NCBI GenBank assembly: GCA_963575745.1
Contig: CAUYUJ010019115.1
Span: 291,041-326,040 of the forward strand
Source of the DNA: Prorocentrum cordatum
Lineage: Eukaryota > Sar > Dinophyceae > Prorocentrales > Prorocentraceae
Length of the DNA stretch: 35,000 bases
Direction: 5' to 3'
Positions 18,185 to 26,779 of the stretch are shown in pieces. The first letter of the stretch is position 1, and every line of letters starts with the position of its first letter. A program made the position numbers and the translations under genes. The notes beneath the pieces are model-generated. The model was not told where the DNA came from and did not search any database. It saw only the letters and a program-made list of their open reading frames with translations.

Positions 18185-20653
18185 TCAAACCATCGTGATG
18201 TCGGTGGCCGCCATGCTGCTGGCGACCCCCTCTGCAATGCCGCGCGCCTCCCACAGGTACCCCTGAAAGGCGTCGCTGTTCCACCTGCCCCAGCGCTGCA
18301 CCAGGGCGGTGTCCTTGAATGCCGCGTACAATGCAGACGCTCCTCCAATCCTCAGGCTGTGCGACCCCAGGTCGTTCGGGTCCATGCCCTCCGCCACCGC
18401 CGACTGCATCACCACACGCTGGACGTCAGCGCGTGTCACCAAGCGCATGTCGTCGAAAGCGAATAGGGGGTCGTACATCTGCGCGCCCGAGAACCTCTCG
18501 TTGGCCCAACCAGCATAGATCTCGAGCGCCTCCACCACGCAAATGTGTTCAGCTCGATCTGCATCCTCCGTGGCCACGATACGAAAGTGGTTGCGCCACT
18601 CGCCCCTGTTGTACTGATCGGTCTTGCTGGCCCGGATCTTGATGACGACCTCGTTCGCCTCGCCCCACGCGCGGGTCGGCTCGCCGCTCGCCTTCGGGGT
18701 GACGTCAGCTCCCCGAAGGCCTTTGTTGCCCATGTAGCCGTTCTGGTCGTTCGAGACGTACTCGCTGGCTCTCGGAAGGAAGAAGTAGCCCGTAGCCACC
18801 GCGGCCCACAGAGCTGCGCCCTCTCTCGACCTTTCTGGCTGCAGCTTCCGCCTGATCCATCTCAGCATGCGGGGAGTGACTGGCTTCTTGCGCTTGGTGC
18901 CGCCATCCCTCCTTCTGAGCCCGTCGATCGCCATCCAGAGCCTACCAGCGCCTTCCGTGATGTCGCCCATGCCGAGCGCAAGGTGTTGGGCTCGGACCGA
19001 GCTCAGGTACTGCTTGATGGTGCCCGCCTTCTTGCAGCCTCGGCGCGCCAGGTGGATGACGAACTCCAGCAGCAGCTCCTCCTCATTCCTCCTGCTCTCT
19101 GGTGTGATCTCGCGAAGCGGACTGATTCCCCTCGTGCGGCAGAAGAGAGTCCACCACCTCCAGCCAATGCTGTACGACTTGATCGTGGAGCTAGCCAGCT
19201 TGTCGAGAATGAGCTCAAGCTTGGCCTTCTCCCAGTCCTCGCGCGTCTTGAGGTCCGTCAGAGTGAGGTCGTCCAGGCGAGCGCTCGCTCGGACTGCTTC
19301 TGGTCCAAGGAGGTTGGGCGGCTTGTTCTCGTACGTGCCGCGGACCTTCTTGCTGCCTTTCTTGCCCTTCTGCGAGGTGGCCCCCGATTTGCGGTCATGC
19401 TCCTCGCCTGCACCCATGGTTGCCAGGGCCCAGTCGAGCCACCCACCTCTCTGCTCGGGGTAGCTCCACCTCCTCACCAGCGCCTCGAGCTCCTCTTCAG
19501 CTTGCGCCTGCTCGAGGCACCCGCTCCTGCGGTCGTCTCCTCCACCGCTATCGCGCCTGCGATCCCCACCCCGATCGCGACGGCGGCCTGAGCCATGTGT
19601 AGCATCCCGTGCCATGGCCGCCAGATGGGTGCGAACGCCCCTCTCGCCCGAGCCCGCACTGCCAGAGCTCCGCCTGTCCGCCAGGTAGCGCGCCACTGCA
19701 CGCGGGTTGATCTCTACGTCCTCGCCGGGCAGCGGCGCGTAGGCCGGGCGCTCCTCCGCCTCGGCTTGCCGCGATGCGTGGAGCGGCGGGGAGCTCGGCG
19801 CCGATAGCCCAGGCGATGGAGAACGCTCAGACCTAGGCGGCCCCCGGCTGAGGCCCTCCCGTGGCGCCCCTGGCCTCTGCCACGCCTCGCTCCTCCTGGC
19901 CATCTCCGCCGCGTCGTCCTCATCGCGCTTGATCTGAATGGCCCGGGCCCTCAGCGCCGCCATCCTAGCCTCGCTTCCCGTGCCCGCGTCGGCCTCCTCC
20001 GACTCCGTCTGCAGCTCCGTGTCGACAGAGCTCGCAGCATCATCCTCGCCTCCATCGTCCTCTGGGGTGGCACTGCGCCTGGGCGGGCTGCGTGAGACTG
20101 TCCTCTCTCTGGGTGACGGCATCGGCAAGGGCTCCCTGACACGGGCACGCGGCACGCCAATGCTCCGCGTAGGCCGGGGGGGGACTGAGCTAGCCCTCCT
20201 TGCCGGGCTCGCTGGGCGTCTCTTTTCCTCCGACGACCTAGACCGCTCCTGACCCTCAGGCGTGGCTGTCCCGCCGTGTCTCTCCTCAGGCACCTGCGGG
20301 CGCAACTCCTGAGCCCGTGCTAGGGCGTGCGCCGCATGATCCAAAAGGCGGCGGTGCTCCTGGTTCGCCGCGCGCTTCCCGATGGTGCGTCTGCCCTCCA
20401 CGCGCTCCGCCAGCTCCTTGTACCTGCGGCCTGCAGCTTCGGGGTCGACCCCTCGGCCACCCCCGCCGCTCGCCTCCTGCCTTGACGACGAGGCTGCAGC
20501 CGTCTTAGAGCCGTCATCCTCAGACTTCACTTCCTCCTTCACCTTAGTTGGCAGCATCCTCGCAACGAGCTTGATACGCGGCTCGTCTTTGCGGGCCTCC
20601 GCCTCCGCGTCCCTCTTCCTCCTCCTCAGTTCACGTGGCGAGGGGGTGGGCAC
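18185..20653 (-). CDS. Tyrosine recombinase (DIRS-like), 822 codons, intact frame
   Basis: The first half (residues 1 to about 430) is charged and low-complexity, rich in Arg, Glu, Ser and Pro, with acidic and RS-like stretches. The second half is a tyrosine recombinase. A SAM-like DNA-binding domain begins near residue 450 (TLTDLKTREDWEKAKLELIL; STIKSYSIGWRWW). The catalytic domain shows R628 (in LPRASEY), K677 (in SKTDQ), H765-x-x-R768 (in HSLRIGGAS), W791 (in GRWNSDAF) and the nucleophile Y799. All positions expected for cutting and rejoining DNA through a 3'-phosphotyrosine are present. The ATG at 20653 overlaps the upstream cysteine-rich frame by 28 bases. The protein would integrate the circular cDNA of the element. 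Confidence 0.85.
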   Translation of the reverse strand: MPTPSPRELRRRKRDAEAEARKDEPRIKLVARMLPTKVKEEVKSEDDGSKTAAASSSRQEASGGGGRGVDPEAAGRRYKELAERVEGRRTIGKRAANQEHRRLLDHAAHALARAQELRPQVPEERHGGTATPEGQERSRSSEEKRRPASPARRASSVPPRPTRSIGVPRARVREPLPMPSPRERTVSRSPPRRSATPEDDGGEDDAASSVDTELQTESEEADAGTGSEARMAALRARAIQIKRDEDDAAEMARRSEAWQRPGAPREGLSRGPPRSERSPSPGLSAPSSPPLHASRQAEAEERPAYAPLPGEDVEINPRAVARYLADRRSSGSAGSGERGVRTHLAAMARDATHGSGRRRDRGGDRRRDSGGGDDRRSGCLEQAQAEEELEALVRRWSYPEQRGGWLDWALATMGAGEEHDRKSGATSQKGKKGSKKVRGTYENKPPNLLGPEAVRASARLDDLTLTDLKTREDWEKAKLELILDKLASSTIKSYSIGWRWWTLFCRTRGISPLREITPESRRNEEELLLEFVIHLARRGCKKAGTIKQYLSSVRAQHLALGMGDITEGAGRLWMAIDGLRRRDGGTKRKKPVTPRMLRWIRRKLQPERSREGAALWAAVATGYFFLPRASEYVSNDQNGYMGNKGLRGADVTPKASGEPTRAWGEANEVVIKIRASKTDQYNRGEWRNHFRIVATEDADRAEHICVVEALEIYAGWANERFSGAQMYDPLFAFDDMRLVTRADVQRVVMQSAVAEGMDPNDLGSHSLRIGGASALYAAFKDTALVQRWGRWNSDAFQGYLWEARGIAEGVASSMAATDITMV

Positions 20654-21696
20654 TCGGGTGACGGCTCCTCCTCCTCAACATCATCGTGGAGCGCCGCCAG
20701 CACCCTAGCCCGACCCTCCACCACCGCGTCGTCCAGCGCAGGTTTCTTCTTCTTCTTCTTCTTCTTGCGGCTTCCGCCGCCTCCTCCACCTCCTTCTCCG
20801 GGTTGCTCCTCTCCCTCGCGGCCGTGGGGCACCTTCTCGCAGTACTTATAGTGCGCGACGCCTCCCGCGGCCCAGTCCTGCTCGTGGTGGCGGCCCCCGC
20901 ACTTGTCGCAGCAGTAGCCCGGCTTCCATAGCCTCCCAGGGGTGCTGTGCTCCAGGTAGGGGCACCCCGGTTTGAGGCACGGGGCCAGCTCCCTGACCGG
21001 CCTCCCTTCTTGGGCTGGAGCCTGGGCGGGCCCCGCTCCCACCGCGTCGGCCGCACCTGCGCCGCCCAGGGTAGTGGTCTCTCGGCCCTGTGGAGTCCAG
21101 CCTCCCCACCTCTCGTCGTCGGAGACAGCTCCGGCGTGCCTGTCCGGCCCGCTCGGGGGGATCGGATCGCCGAGCTGGGCATCGCTGGGCAACGACCTGC
21201 GCGGCAGCGGCGCCGCTCGAGCTGCTGCCCTGGCCGCCTTCTCTGCCTCGGCTGCCCTCTGCGCCGCCAGAGCCCGATCCCGTGCAATAGAGATGGGGTG
21301 AACCCTATGACACATCGGGCAACCCACATCTCGACCCTCGCCTTGCAAGCCACAGTACTCACACCACTCGTGTCTAGCGCTAGGGTCGCCTCCTGGGAAG
21401 GGCACGGGTGGCGCCTCATCCCCCTCCCAGGTTCTCCTCTGCGTCATTGGTGGCGGCGACCTGCCGCGAGGGGGGGAGCGTGACGGCAGTCTCCCGCCCG
21501 CAGTCTCCTTGGGCGCTGGCAGCGCCCAGCCTGGCTGCGGCTCAATCGGTGGCGGCGTGGCCTGCGCCTCCTCGCCTGCTGCCTGGGCCCCAGGCCCTCC
21601 GCTGCTGCCCGCCTCCTCAGGTCGCGAGCCCACCTGCGCTGCGCTCGGGGGTGCTGTCGCCACCGCGTGCTGCTGCTCCTCCCAGATGGGGGGCAA
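20626..21696 (-). CDS. Cysteine-rich protein of the DIRS-like element
   Basis: A 356-codon frame between the RT/RNase H part and the recombinase. It contains WCEYCGLQGEGRDVGCPMCH (two C-x2-C pairs) near residue 110. A second cluster near residues 240-290 contains CLKPGCPYLEHS and GYCCDKCGGRHHEQDW, followed by HYKYCEK. These look like zinc-binding modules, possibly of a nucleic-acid-binding Gag-like protein. A Gly run and a run of eight lysines follow near the C-terminus. The start overlaps the end of the upstream frame by about 250 bases, where proline/alanine repeats occur, so the true start or a frameshift junction lies within 21450-21700. The end overlaps the recombinase start. Confidence 0.6.
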   Translation of the reverse strand: MPPIWEEQQHAVATAPPSAAQVGSRPEEAGSSGGPGAQAAGEEAQATPPPIEPQPGWALPAPKETAGGRLPSRSPPRGRSPPPMTQRRTWEGDEAPPVPFPGGDPSARHEWCEYCGLQGEGRDVGCPMCHRVHPISIARDRALAAQRAAEAEKAARAAARAAPLPRRSLPSDAQLGDPIPPSGPDRHAGAVSDDERWGGWTPQGRETTTLGGAGAADAVGAGPAQAPAQEGRPVRELAPCLKPGCPYLEHSTPGRLWKPGYCCDKCGGRHHEQDWAAGGVAHYKYCEKVPHGREGEEQPGEGGGGGGGSRKKKKKKKKPALDDAVVEGRARVLAALHDDVEEEEPSPECPPPRHVN

Positions 21697-24600
21697 GCGG
21701 CCACCCGGCGCCGCCTTAGGCGGGGGACGCCTCGGTGCCTCCTCTCCTGCTGCCTGGGCTCCGGGACCGCCGCTGCCGCTCGCCCCCCCCTGGGAGAGGG
21801 GTGCCTCGGTGCCTCCTCGCCTGCTGCCTGGGCTCCAGGACCGCCGCTGCCACTCGCCTCCTCGCAGGCCGGTGGGCGGTAGCCTGCCTCTCTCTGCATC
21901 CTGTGGAGGTCCTCATGCTGGGCCTGACAGTAGGGCCCATGGGCTTCGCCATCCGTATTACGGCACGTACGACAGCAGTACCAGCCCCAACCCTGCTCGA
22001 GGCGAGCGCAGCTCCTCCCGCACCCATTCCAGCACTGCGGTCCTCCGTCCGGACCACGCCCAGCACGCAGAGAAAGCACGTCCGGGCACGGGTCGTCGAG
22101 CAAACTCTCTGCCCGCCTCTGGCCCAGCCCGCCGTCCTCATCTGGGAGCATGCCGCACTTGGTAGGTAGCCTCTCCTTCCTGAGCGCTGCCGCCCGGCCT
22201 CCTGGGTCACTCGGGCACTCACGACATGCGTGCAGCCACGTCTGCAGCCGCCCCCACTGCGCGTCCTCTCTTGCTAGCGAGCAAACTCCCGTCTTGCCAG
22301 CGTCCTGCTGCTGCCGGGAGCTCTCGAGCTGGAACATCGCCTCCTCGATCATGGCGTCCGCCAGCTGGGGGGTAGCTGCTCTGACACCCCAGGCCACAAG
22401 GTCGCTGGTCTCGGTGTCCTCCTCAACTGCCCGCCGAAAGATCGCCGGTGCGCCTCCTGTGAGCTTCCAGATCTCCTCGCCCCCAAGCTGCCAGACTCCT
22501 GGGAGCGGGCTCCGAGCATCATGGAACAAGATGCGGTCTCCAGCCCCCCCTGCCAGCGCTGCGCTCCTAATGCTCGGCGACGGACCTTCCGATGAATACA
22601 CCAGCTCCTTGGCGCTTCCTCCTCTGGGGTGCCAGTGGCCGCAGGGTCGCGCGCCATCAGGGCCCCCCCGTTTGGGGATACGCGGGTCCAGGACCAGCTC
22701 GCCATCCTCACTGCTGAGTCTGATGGTGCCCTGGCTGAGCTTGCCGACGCACGACCTGACGCTCTGCGGCTCCACGGACTCCTGGCCCAAGCTCATCGCC
22801 CCCCCTCCGCCTTGGACCGCCAGGGCCACCCAGCGATGCTTCGCGATCGGGTCACCCAGCCTCGAGCAGCACACTTCCACCTCCTCCCAGCTGTAGCCTG
22901 CGCCCCTCAGTCCCCGCAACGCAGGGCCTAGCTCAGCGGGGCCGGGCGCGTCTGCAATAGCGACCGCCGCCTTCACCTGGACCACAAACTCCGCCCAGCG
23001 CCTCGCCTCCTCGCCGCCGTCATTGGTCAAGCTAGCTGCCGCCACATCTGCATGCCCCGGGCCTCTGGCGTTCCATCCTGCCACGCCTGGGGGCCACGCA
23101 GTGTGCCCCGCACCTGGGGCTCCGGGTGCCGCGAGCATCCAAACGACAGCGCCCCGGCGAGCCCCCGCTTTGCACAAGGCGCCCGTGGCACCTCGCCACT
23201 CGACTAAAGTAACCGCCCGCCCCGGTCTCATCTGGAGGGTCCGCGGACGGTGCGGCTCGCGCCGAGCCACGGCCAGCTGCTTCGCGACCCTGGTGTCTGC
23301 GTCACTCTGGCCCTCCCAGACCAGTGCACGATGGAGCCAGCCCCGCTCGAGGTGCTCGGCCCAGCTGCCACGCAAGTCGACGACCTCCAGACCCCTCGAC
23401 CTGGCCAACTCCACCGCCTCCTCGTCCTCGACCCTAGAGAAGGTGTCCGCGGTGACGTTGTGGTACGTACGGAAGTAGGCGCTCGCGACCTCGTAGCCGT
23501 AGACTACCTCAAGGCACGTGACCACCGTAATCAGGAAGCTGGCGTGCCGGTTCTTCGCCCTGCGGTTCTGGAGCCAACCGTGCACGTTGTGGTTGTCCCC
23601 GCCGTGCATCACCACCCCGCGTTCCCACCAGCCCTCCTTGCCTGCTTTGGCCGCGAACGTCACGAGGTTCATGAACTCGGCGATCGCGATGATGGCCTCC
23701 TCATCCTCCTCTACGCCTACCGCCTCCCGCAACGCCTGCATGAAGTCAGGCGCAGCATGGAAGGCGCACTTGGCGTTGACCCAGTCGACCGCGGCGATCC
23801 TCTGCGGGGTGGCGTCACCAGTGACCCATATCACGCGATACTGCCACCCAGGGAGCGCCAGCTTCTCATTGATGGAGAGGACGCTAGGCAGCGCGCCCGC
23901 GAAGCGTGAGCTCCACTTCGTCCTATCTGCTGCCAGGACGCGCGCCACCTCCGTGGCCTGCCAGAAGTCCGTCCACGCCAAGTGCCCTTGCTGATCGTCG
24001 CTCCTGGGACCTGCAAACCTCCTCGGACGACCCTGCATGAGCGCGTCAGTAGCGCTCACGAGGCAACGCATGGCTGGCATGACGAGGCACCAGTACTGCT
24101 GGTTGCCTCGATAGACTTCCAAGAAATTCCAGAGTATAGTCTGATGTCCGTAGTCCAGCGTAGGGTCCGCCAGTAGATAGGCCGCCTTCTCGATCTTAGG
24201 CCCCGGCATCTCAATCGTGCCTTCGCGGGCGCGGTAGAGGAGACCCCAGCATATCTTCGATGATTCCCAGCCGCCCTCCTCGAGGTCCTTTTCCTCGTTG
24301 ATGGCCTCATCGCCGAGGCACGCCCTTATCCCCTCGAGCGCCGTATCGCTACTCTGAGCCGCTCTCGTGCCGATGTCGGGCTCGACGAGCACCTGGTCGC
24401 CCATGAGAAACGAGCTGTGGAAGGGGACGCTGTCGTCCCACCTTGCGTCCGCAGGGCGGTAGGCGGCCCTAGGGGGCCCCAAGACAGCCCAAGGGGCGCG
24501 ATAGACGAGCCCAGAGAGGCCCAAGAGGCCCCCAGGAGCCCAAAAGAGGTCCCCAAGAGGTGCCACGGGGCTTAAAAACTGCTTCGAAGCGAGGGGGGCA

Positions 24601-24758
24601 GACGAGGGGACCGCCTCAGGAGGTTTTGAACGGTTTTGGGCCTCAACATCATCCGCTTTACGACGGTTTTGGAAGGATTTTGGCCTTCTCGCCTTTTCCG
24701 CTTTCCGACGCGCGAAGACGGCCCAAGAGGCCTCCAAGAGCTCCCCAGGACGGCCCAA
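21444..24758 (-). CDS. RT (C-terminal part) and RNase H of the DIRS-like element
   Basis: The frame is open for 1104 codons, but only the part below 24440 belongs to the element; the first 100 or so residues are array-encoded. Residues 106-135 (RWDDSVPFHSSFLMGDQVLV, then EPDIG) match RT motif C and what follows it, with YVDD changed to LMGD. GGWESSKICWGLLYR and MPGPKIEKAAYLL match the end of the RT. RNase H follows: D315 (VTGDATPQR), E361 (IAEFMNLV), D388 (HGGDNHNVHGWL) and D438 (NVTADTFSR) fit the DEDD set. A cysteine cluster lies near residues 925-965 (CWNGCGRSC; WYCCRTCRN; YCQAQH). After that the frame becomes Arg-rich and probably should shift into the next protein. Confidence 0.75.
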   Translation of the reverse strand: MGRPGELLEASWAVFARRKAEKARRPKSFQNRRKADDVEAQNRSKPPEAVPSSAPLASKQFLSPVAPLGDLFWAPGGLLGLSGLVYRAPWAVLGPPRAAYRPADARWDDSVPFHSSFLMGDQVLVEPDIGTRAAQSSDTALEGIRACLGDEAINEEKDLEEGGWESSKICWGLLYRAREGTIEMPGPKIEKAAYLLADPTLDYGHQTILWNFLEVYRGNQQYWCLVMPAMRCLVSATDALMQGRPRRFAGPRSDDQQGHLAWTDFWQATEVARVLAADRTKWSSRFAGALPSVLSINEKLALPGWQYRVIWVTGDATPQRIAAVDWVNAKCAFHAAPDFMQALREAVGVEEDEEAIIAIAEFMNLVTFAAKAGKEGWWERGVVMHGGDNHNVHGWLQNRRAKNRHASFLITVVTCLEVVYGYEVASAYFRTYHNVTADTFSRVEDEEAVELARSRGLEVVDLRGSWAEHLERGWLHRALVWEGQSDADTRVAKQLAVARREPHRPRTLQMRPGRAVTLVEWRGATGALCKAGARRGAVVWMLAAPGAPGAGHTAWPPGVAGWNARGPGHADVAAASLTNDGGEEARRWAEFVVQVKAAVAIADAPGPAELGPALRGLRGAGYSWEEVEVCCSRLGDPIAKHRWVALAVQGGGGAMSLGQESVEPQSVRSCVGKLSQGTIRLSSEDGELVLDPRIPKRGGPDGARPCGHWHPRGGSAKELVYSSEGPSPSIRSAALAGGAGDRILFHDARSPLPGVWQLGGEEIWKLTGGAPAIFRRAVEEDTETSDLVAWGVRAATPQLADAMIEEAMFQLESSRQQQDAGKTGVCSLAREDAQWGRLQTWLHACRECPSDPGGRAAALRKERLPTKCGMLPDEDGGLGQRRAESLLDDPCPDVLSLRAGRGPDGGPQCWNGCGRSCARLEQGWGWYCCRTCRNTDGEAHGPYCQAQHEDLHRMQREAGYRPPACEEASGSGGPGAQAAGEEAPRHPSPRGGRAAAAVPEPRQQERRHRGVPRLRRRRVAACPPSGRSSSTRWRQHPRAQRRWARDLRRRAAAEGLGPRQQARRRRPRRHRLSRSQAGRCQRPRRLRAGDCRHAPPLAAGRRHQ
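21561..21863. repeat. Minisatellite in the DIRS-like element
   Basis: Three imperfect copies of a roughly 50-60-base unit, at 21561-21617, 21728-21790 and 21803-21863, each containing CTGCTGCCTGGGC. On the coding strand each copy encodes GGPGAQAAGEEA. The copies sit where the reading passes from the RT/RNase H frame to the cysteine-rich frame, so unit gain or loss could have changed the frame. Confidence 0.8.
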
Positions 24759-25690
24759 GAGGTTTCTCAGAGCGCCCCAAGACAGCCCAAGAGGGCCCCA
24801 AGACGACCCAAGAGACGCTCAAGACGGCCCACGAGGGCCCGAAGACACCGAAACTCCGAGCCTTCCGCCCCAAGAGGGCGCCAGGAGGTCCAAACAGGCC
24901 CCCAAGAGGCCCCAAGGGGCCGCCAAGAATCCCCCGAACAGGCCCCAGGAAGCTCCCAAGGAGCCCAAAACGAGGCCCCAACATAGGCCCCAACAGCTTC
25001 CAAAATGGCCCCAAAGAGGCCTCGAGCCCGCCTCCAAGCTTCCTCGCCGCGAGGGTGCCAACACGGCCCCATGCGGGCCCAGGACGGCCCAAGGCGCGCT
25101 CAAGACGGCCCAAGACGATTCCAAGACGGTCCCAGGAGGGTGCGCCCAGGACGGCCCAAGGACGCGCCCGGTCGGGGCCTCAAGACGGGCCAAGATGGCA
25201 AGAGAGCCCCAGCTGGCAAAAATCGTTAATTTTCCATTGTTTACTGTGACACCCTTTGCGTTTCCCGCCGTTTCGGCGGTCCGATGCACCAAGAGGCCCC
25301 AGAAAGTCCCAGGAGGGTCCGAGGAAACGCCCAGGAAGGCCCCAAGACGGGCCAAGACGGACCCAGCACAACCCAAGGCGCGCTGCGACGGCTCAAGACG
25401 GCTCCAAGACAGCCCCAAGAGGGTGCCAACACGGCCCCTGCTGGGCCCAGGACGGCCCAAGGAGGCGCACAGGAGGGGCCCAAGACGACTCCAAGGCGGC
25501 CCCCTCACGGTCCCAGACGGCTCCAAGACAGCCCCACGAGGACCTCGATGGGCCCAGGACGGCCTACGGACGCGCCCATGAGGGGCCCACGACGAACCAA
25601 GACGGCCCCATCACGGCAAACGGCGCCCTCAAGACGGGCATGGACGGCTCCAAGACGGCCCTTTGAGGGAGCCAACGCGGCCCCACACCC
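24441..25690. repeat. Degenerate CCCAAGACGG-type array 2 (largest)
   Basis: About 1.25 kb of imperfect, roughly 11-15-base units around GGCCCAAGACGG and CCCAAGAGG. It is interrupted at 24560-24710 by the conserved core (GAGGGGGGC at 24591-24599) and an AT-richer stretch with repeated GGTTTTGG. A second interruption at 25205-25290 contains an AT-rich patch (GTTAATTTTCCATTGTTTAC). Reading frames through it (LGPSWAVLG-type peptides) are repeat artefacts. The array replaces the missing 5' part of the DIRS-like element. Confidence 0.85.
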
Positions 25691-26150
25691 TTCGGGCGCA
25701 CACTTGGGGGGGCTGGGAGCTTGCGACAAGTCTCCCACATTCATTGTCCTGCCCCATTCTGTTCGCCTGGAGGCCTCCTCCAACCCTGTGGGCGAACAAG
25801 AGGAAACCCAGCGGGCCGCCAACCCTGGGGCCCGTGGGCCCCGCGCCGCTTGGGCAGAAGACGAACGCCGGGTCTGACAGGCCAGCTACCGCCCCCCTTT
25901 GCCCGATATGCTGTGCCATTCTGTTCCCCCAGGGGCCTTGGCAAACTCTTCGGGCCAAGCAGACCGGACCCCTGGGACAGCAGCCGATTGATATGACTCT
26001 GGGACCTCTCCGCATTCTTCGGACGAGCACCTGGGGGGCCCAGGAGATTCGGACAAGTCTTCCCCATTCCTTGCCCTGTCCCGTTCTGTTCGCCCGAAGG
26101 CCTCCACAGACCCTCTGGGCGAACAGAATGGGACATGGCGAACAAACCCT
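25691..26150. repeat. Three dispersed hairpin-forming repeats
   Basis: Three related units start near 25696, 25903 and 26023. The first and third share GACAAGTCT, a pyrimidine stretch and TTCTGTTCGCC; the middle one is degraded. In each, TGTTCGCC-type sequence is followed after about 20 bases by its complement GGCGAACA. The third forms the best stem: 26071-26095 pairs with 26117-26141 at 22 of 25 positions, with a 21-base loop. No coding function is apparent. Confidence 0.75.
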
Positions 26151-26576
26151 CCCGTTGGCGGTGATGCGACTGGAACGCACCATCAAGGCGCGCCCGGAGG
26201 TGATGGCCTACCCAACAGCGGTTTCTCTAAATATTTTACAGAATTTCGAATTTTCTTGAAGCTCTCTTTGGCCCTCCCTGTAGATCCTTGCGAGCCTCCC
26301 CGGCGCTTTCGGTGGCTTTCCCCGATGGCCTCCCGAGCTCTTCCCCAAGCGCTCCTGAGACGCCTCAGATGGGCTTCGACTCATCCCCGAGAGACTTCGA
26401 AACTGTCCTCAATAGGAGGGGGGTGAACGAGCAGTGCGCTGGGCCAAGCTGCTGGAGCGCCGCGTGAGCTCGGACACGAAGGCGCGGTCTCGCTGCCACC
26501 GCCCGAGCCGCCGCCGTGTTTGTAGATTTTCGGTGCAATCTGCGCCGTTCCTCCGAGAACCACTCCAGAAAGATGT
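26151..26576. other. Spacer with third core motif, no gene
   Basis: Contains an AT-richer patch at 26222-26262, and the third copy of the array-associated core (GAGGGGGG at 26415-26422, followed by TGAACGA). It then leads into the PPR fragment. No coding signal was recognised apart from the PPR region that follows. Confidence 0.4.
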
Positions 26577-26730
26577 CGTGGACGGAGTCCACGGGTCAGC
26601 CCTAGTAAGCTACAGCGCTGGGATCAGCGCGTGCGAGAAGGGCAAGCAGTGGCAGCGGGCGCTGGCGCTGCTGAGCGAGATGTGGGAGGCGAGGGTGAAG
26701 CCAAGCGTTATCATCTCTACACTTCTGGGC
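26577..26730 (+). pseudogene. Single PPR repeat fragment (relic B)
   Basis: The plus frame reads YSAGISACEKGKQWQRALAL and continues LLSEMWEARVKPSVI, one complete 35-residue pentatricopeptide repeat. The consensus S-A-C-E-K-G-x-Q-W and M-x-x-x-x-V-x-P are all present. In dinoflagellates such repeats occur in tandem in long organelle-targeted RNA-binding proteins; here only one copy is seen and the sequence after the VI of PSVI diverges. It may be a lone exon or a copied fragment. It is preceded at 26571-26605 by a segment shared with relic A at 16832. No start codon or neighbouring repeat was found, so an isolated fragment is more likely than a gene. Confidence 0.7.
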
Positions 26731-26779
26731 ACTGCGCTGCTCATTGGCTATCCCCTCTCCGCGGCGCCTCCGCGGCTCT

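Larger units (their letters stand above)
18185..24440 (-). mobile_element. DIRS-like tyrosine-recombinase retroelement, 5'-truncated
   Basis: On the minus strand the order is: end of a reverse transcriptase, RNase H, a long region with cysteine clusters, a cysteine-rich protein, and a tyrosine recombinase. This combination defines DIRS-type retroelements, which copy RNA into DNA and integrate by a recombinase instead of an integrase or endonuclease. The RT is missing upstream of motif C, where the sequence passes into the CCCAAGACGG array at about 24440. The recombinase frame is unbroken over 822 codons and the RT/RNase H frame over about 1,000, in contrast to the LINE copies here, so this insertion may be younger or under constraint. 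Terminal inverted repeats and the internal complementary region were not found. Confidence 0.75.

Noticed and set aside
24800-25400. GGCTCAAGACGG units that resemble the end of the spliced leader
   Set aside because: Only the last eight bases match the leader, and they vary with the array unit.
24819-25526. Minus-strand frames with repeated LGPSWAVLG-like peptides
   Set aside because: The periodicity is that of the DNA array in several frames at once; no codon-level constraint is visible.
25629-26186. 185-codon minus-strand frame with internal repeats
   Set aside because: The peptide repeats follow the hairpin DNA repeats; no domain was recognised.
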